Shown: positions 7,205 to 8,410 of the stretch, piece after piece | Layout: each line of letters starts with the position of its first letter | How positions within the stretch are numbered: position 1 is the stretch's first letter | Assembly: GCA_903885525.1 (NCBI GenBank) | Contig: CAISJA010000447.1 | Coordinates: forward strand, 1 to 8,410 | Source of the DNA: an uncultured Opitutaceae bacterium | Lineage (GTDB): Bacteria; Verrucomicrobiota; Verrucomicrobiia; Opitutales; Opitutaceae | Reading direction: 5' to 3' | Length of the DNA stretch: 8,410 nt | Program-made: the position numbers and the translations under genes | The notes under the pieces: model-generated | The model's input: only the letters and a program-made list of their open reading frames with translations | Told to the model about the DNA's origin: nothing | Databases searched by the model: none

Positions 7205-7576
7205 ACCCGCCCGGCGGCACCGGGCCCTCCCCCGCCGCCAACGGCATGATCCGGAGTCAGTCCCGTCACATCGGGAGCGGACATGATGATACAACTGCTT
7301 GCCGTGGAGCATAAGCAAGGTGGCGGCTGAAACCGGTGTGATTGATGATTTTGTGGTCGCGAGCAGACTTTGCTGGGTAAAGTTCACCCATGCTGCCCCA
7401 TGAGCAGCGCGGCAAAGCCGGGTAGTGCAATCTGGAGCGGCTGAGTGCTCGCACCCCTTTGCCCCGGTGCTCTCAAGTTACAAAATGACGAGGTGGTTTT
7501 CAAACCGCCAGTTTTTGACGATGTTCACGCCGCCACTCGCACTCGGAAACCGGTCCATCAATTATCGAGATCACGC
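7205..7576. other. Gap without a convincing gene, left flank of IS remnant
   Basis: About 370 bases with no recognisable protein. It holds the GC hairpin at 7209-7225 and an imperfect inverted repeat at 7245-7285. The latter has CATG 7245-7248 with TCCG 7250-7253, and TCCCG 7261-7265, paired with CGGGA 7272-7276, CGGA 7278-7281 and CATG 7282-7285. Short open frames on either strand show no family resemblance. An open frame beginning GTG 7445 leads into the transposase fragment, but residues before about 7577 do not look like a transposase core, so this stretch is probably flanking or decayed sequence. Confidence 0.5.
7209..7225 (+). terminator. GC hairpin just after the aminotransferase stop
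   Basis: GCCCGG (7209-7214) and CCGGGC (7220-7225) form a 6-bp all-GC stem with a 5-base loop, beginning 4 bases after the TAA. Its position suits transcript-end formation, but C-rich sequence rather than a T run follows. It is therefore at best an atypical terminator or a 3'-end stabiliser. Confidence 0.35.
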
Positions 7577-7786
7577 ACAACCAACGGCGTCGGCGAACGC
7601 TTCAACCGCACCCTCAAGGAACAGATCATCCACGGTCGGACCTATCGCAACCGCGCCGAACTTGCCGCCGCTGTCGCCACCTTCGTCGAAACCTACAACC
7701 GCGATTGGCGCCTCGAAAAGCTCCGTTACAAGAGCCCCCTCGATGCCCGCCGCGATTACCAACCATCCAACCAGTTAGCCGCCTGA
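7577..7786 (+). pseudogene. IS transposase remnant, C-terminal part of integrase (rve/DDE) core
   Basis: The readable homology begins at TTNGVGERFNRTLKEQ and continues IIHGRTYRNR, FVETYNRDWRLEKL and SPLDARRDY to TGA 7784-7786. This pattern is typical of the C-terminal third of IS3-like (rve superfamily) transposases; the Glu of GERFNR should be the third acid of the DDE triad. The two upstream catalytic aspartates, the N-terminal helix-turn-helix and any orfA are absent. The same frame is open back to a GTG at 7445 (113 residues in all), but that N-terminal part is unlike known transposases. It is therefore a 5'-truncated remnant, presumably inactive. It runs convergently toward the Rhs gene on the other strand. 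IS3 versus IS481 group cannot be decided. Confidence 0.85.
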
Positions 7787-7801
7787 TTAACCTTTATCTT
7801 G

Positions 7802-7826
7802 TGTCCAAGAATCCGGCGCAGATACA
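7802..7826. repeat. Possible right terminal repeat of the IS remnant
   Basis: Sixteen bases after the transposase stop lies TGTCCAAGAATCC followed by GGCGCAGATACA. Read inward from the outer edge this is TGTATCTGCGCC..., with the TGT outer tip and C/G-rich interior expected of an IS end. The Rhs stop codon is about 20 bases beyond. No matching left end is visible in the window, which agrees with a truncated element. The call is from position and general form only. Confidence 0.35.
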
Positions 7827-7847
7827 CATCCAATCAATGGGGGCCGC

Positions 7848-8410
7848 CTATGGCCGAGTCACGAATATAGGTTTACTATCAACACTTCTATATCTTATAC
7901 TGTGATCTAGGGCGCATTTTGATGTCCATTGTTTCGGTTCTTTATAAGTCGATGGCAAATCTCCAGAGGGATCCGCGTGCCCAGGAACTCCACTGCCCAC
8001 AAACCCGGGGAAATCATTCCAGGTTGCATCCGGATAAAACTGAACCAAGCCATTGATCCGTGAATAGTTGTCAATGATGTCATCCTCGAACTCATCGTTA
8101 ACACCGTTTGGGTGTGAAGGGGAGACCACTCCATCCCTCACATCCCAAGCCTCCCAGAATACGGAAACATCTTTATAGCCGTCGATTTTCTGCACAAGGA
8201 TTCCGTTGGAACCAGGAGGCACGTTAAAACGCGCTGCGGCCAAATACTTCGATCCTTTTAATAATTTCGGCTGACCAACCCAAGTAATTGAAACTCCATT
8301 GTTATTTGGACTTTGAGGGTCGCCTTGACTCTGAGGGCAACCCTCTTCCAGCCCGAGCGGGTCGGTGCTGTTGACCGGGTTGTTGCCGACGTAGGCGTAG
8401 AGGTTGAGGC
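7848..8410 (-). CDS. Rhs-repeat protein, C-terminal end with variable tip (5' end outside window)
   Basis: Reading the minus strand from the window edge gives LNLYAYVGNNPVNSTDPLGL, the conserved end of the Rhs-repeat-associated core domain, found in large secreted or surface YD-repeat shell proteins. After DPLGL (8349-8363) come about 166 residues to TAG 7848-7850. This tip is acidic and aromatic-rich (ILVQKIDGYKDVSVFWEAWDV, then NDEFEDDIIDNY, LVQFYPDATWNDF, GDLPSTYKEPKQW). I recognise no nuclease, deaminase, ADP-ribosyltransferase or protease motif, and no transmembrane segment. In polymorphic toxin systems the part after DPLGL is the exchangeable effector, but a non-toxic beta-rich domain is equally possible here. 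G+C falls from about 67% in the core (8341-8400) to about 43% just after it (8281-8340) and 33% near the end. No immunity-type gene follows; a transposase remnant lies there instead. The reading frame has no stop up to the window edge. Confidence 0.85.
   Translation of the reverse strand, partial: LNLYAYVGNNPVNSTDPLGLEEGCPQSQGDPQSPNNNGVSITWVGQPKLLKGSKYLAAARFNVPPGSNGILVQKIDGYKDVSVFWEAWDVRDGVVSPSHPNGVNDEFEDDIIDNYSRINGLVQFYPDATWNDFPGFVGSGVPGHADPSGDLPSTYKEPKQWTSKCALDHSIRYRSVDSKPIFVTRP

Noticed and set aside
6327..7314. Overlapping plus-strand frames of 319 and 244 codons within the aminotransferase gene
   Set aside because: Extremely Ser/Pro- or Arg-rich translations in the other two frames of a clearly conserved enzyme gene.
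5729..7387. 552-codon open frame on the minus strand
   Set aside because: Antisense to hemD and the aminotransferase, low-complexity Gly/Ala/Glu/Arg composition, no recognisable domain.
7266..7454. 62-codon minus-strand frame in the gap
   Set aside because: No start signal, no family resemblance, unusual composition; probably noise in non-coding sequence.
7445..7576. N-terminal part of the open frame leading into the transposase fragment
   Set aside because: It does not look like the transposase core and lacks its catalytic Asp residues; likely flanking sequence read in frame.
7205..8410. CRISPR array, tRNA or riboswitch in the accessory end
   Set aside because: No regularly spaced repeats, no cloverleaf and no recognisable aptamer pattern seen.

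Overview
The window is about 8.4 kb of very GC-rich bacterial chromosome (roughly 65-70% G+C for the first 7.2 kb), dropping to about 33-45% G+C in the last 500 bases. Large paired MacB/FtsX permeases of the ADOP type, a hemC-hemD pair, pyrimidine-rich leaders with no Shine-Dalgarno sequence, and an Rhs-type gene together suggest Verrucomicrobiota, perhaps Opitutae. Acidobacteriota is the main alternative. This placement is inference from gene content; no marker in the window settles it.

Layout, left to right. (1) 1-2167 (+): 3' part of a large ADOP-type ABC-transporter permease with two MacB_PCD/FtsX repeats. (2) 2236-4013 (+): a second permease of the same family. It carries a one-base frameshift at about 2815-2820 and, relative to its neighbour, lacks about 245 internal residues that would hold the first FtsX module. 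(3) 4231-5079 (+): hemC, hydroxymethylbilane synthase. (4) 5217-6029 (+): hemD, uroporphyrinogen-III synthase. (5) 6110-7204 (+): a PLP-dependent DegT/DnrJ/EryC1-type sugar aminotransferase. (6) 7205-7576: sequence with hairpins and no convincing gene. (7) 7577-7786 (+): the C-terminal remnant of an IS transposase with a possible right terminal repeat at 7802-7826. (8) 7848-8410 (-): the 3' end of an Rhs-repeat protein, cut by the window edge, with a low-GC variable C-terminal tip.

HemC and HemD catalyse consecutive steps: four porphobilinogens are joined into hydroxymethylbilane, which is then closed to uroporphyrinogen III, the precursor of haem and corrinoids. The aminotransferase has no obvious link to tetrapyrroles and more likely serves cell-surface or antibiotic-type amino-sugar synthesis. 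The two permeases form a tandem ADOP pair, of which the second is degenerate or rearranged. The right end is an accessory region where an Rhs gene converges on an IS remnant.

No clear new multi-gene system is present. The most interesting items are the collapsed second permease, the uncharacterised Rhs tip with an IS remnant where an immunity gene might be expected, and the unusual SD-less leaders that share a short C-rich octamer.
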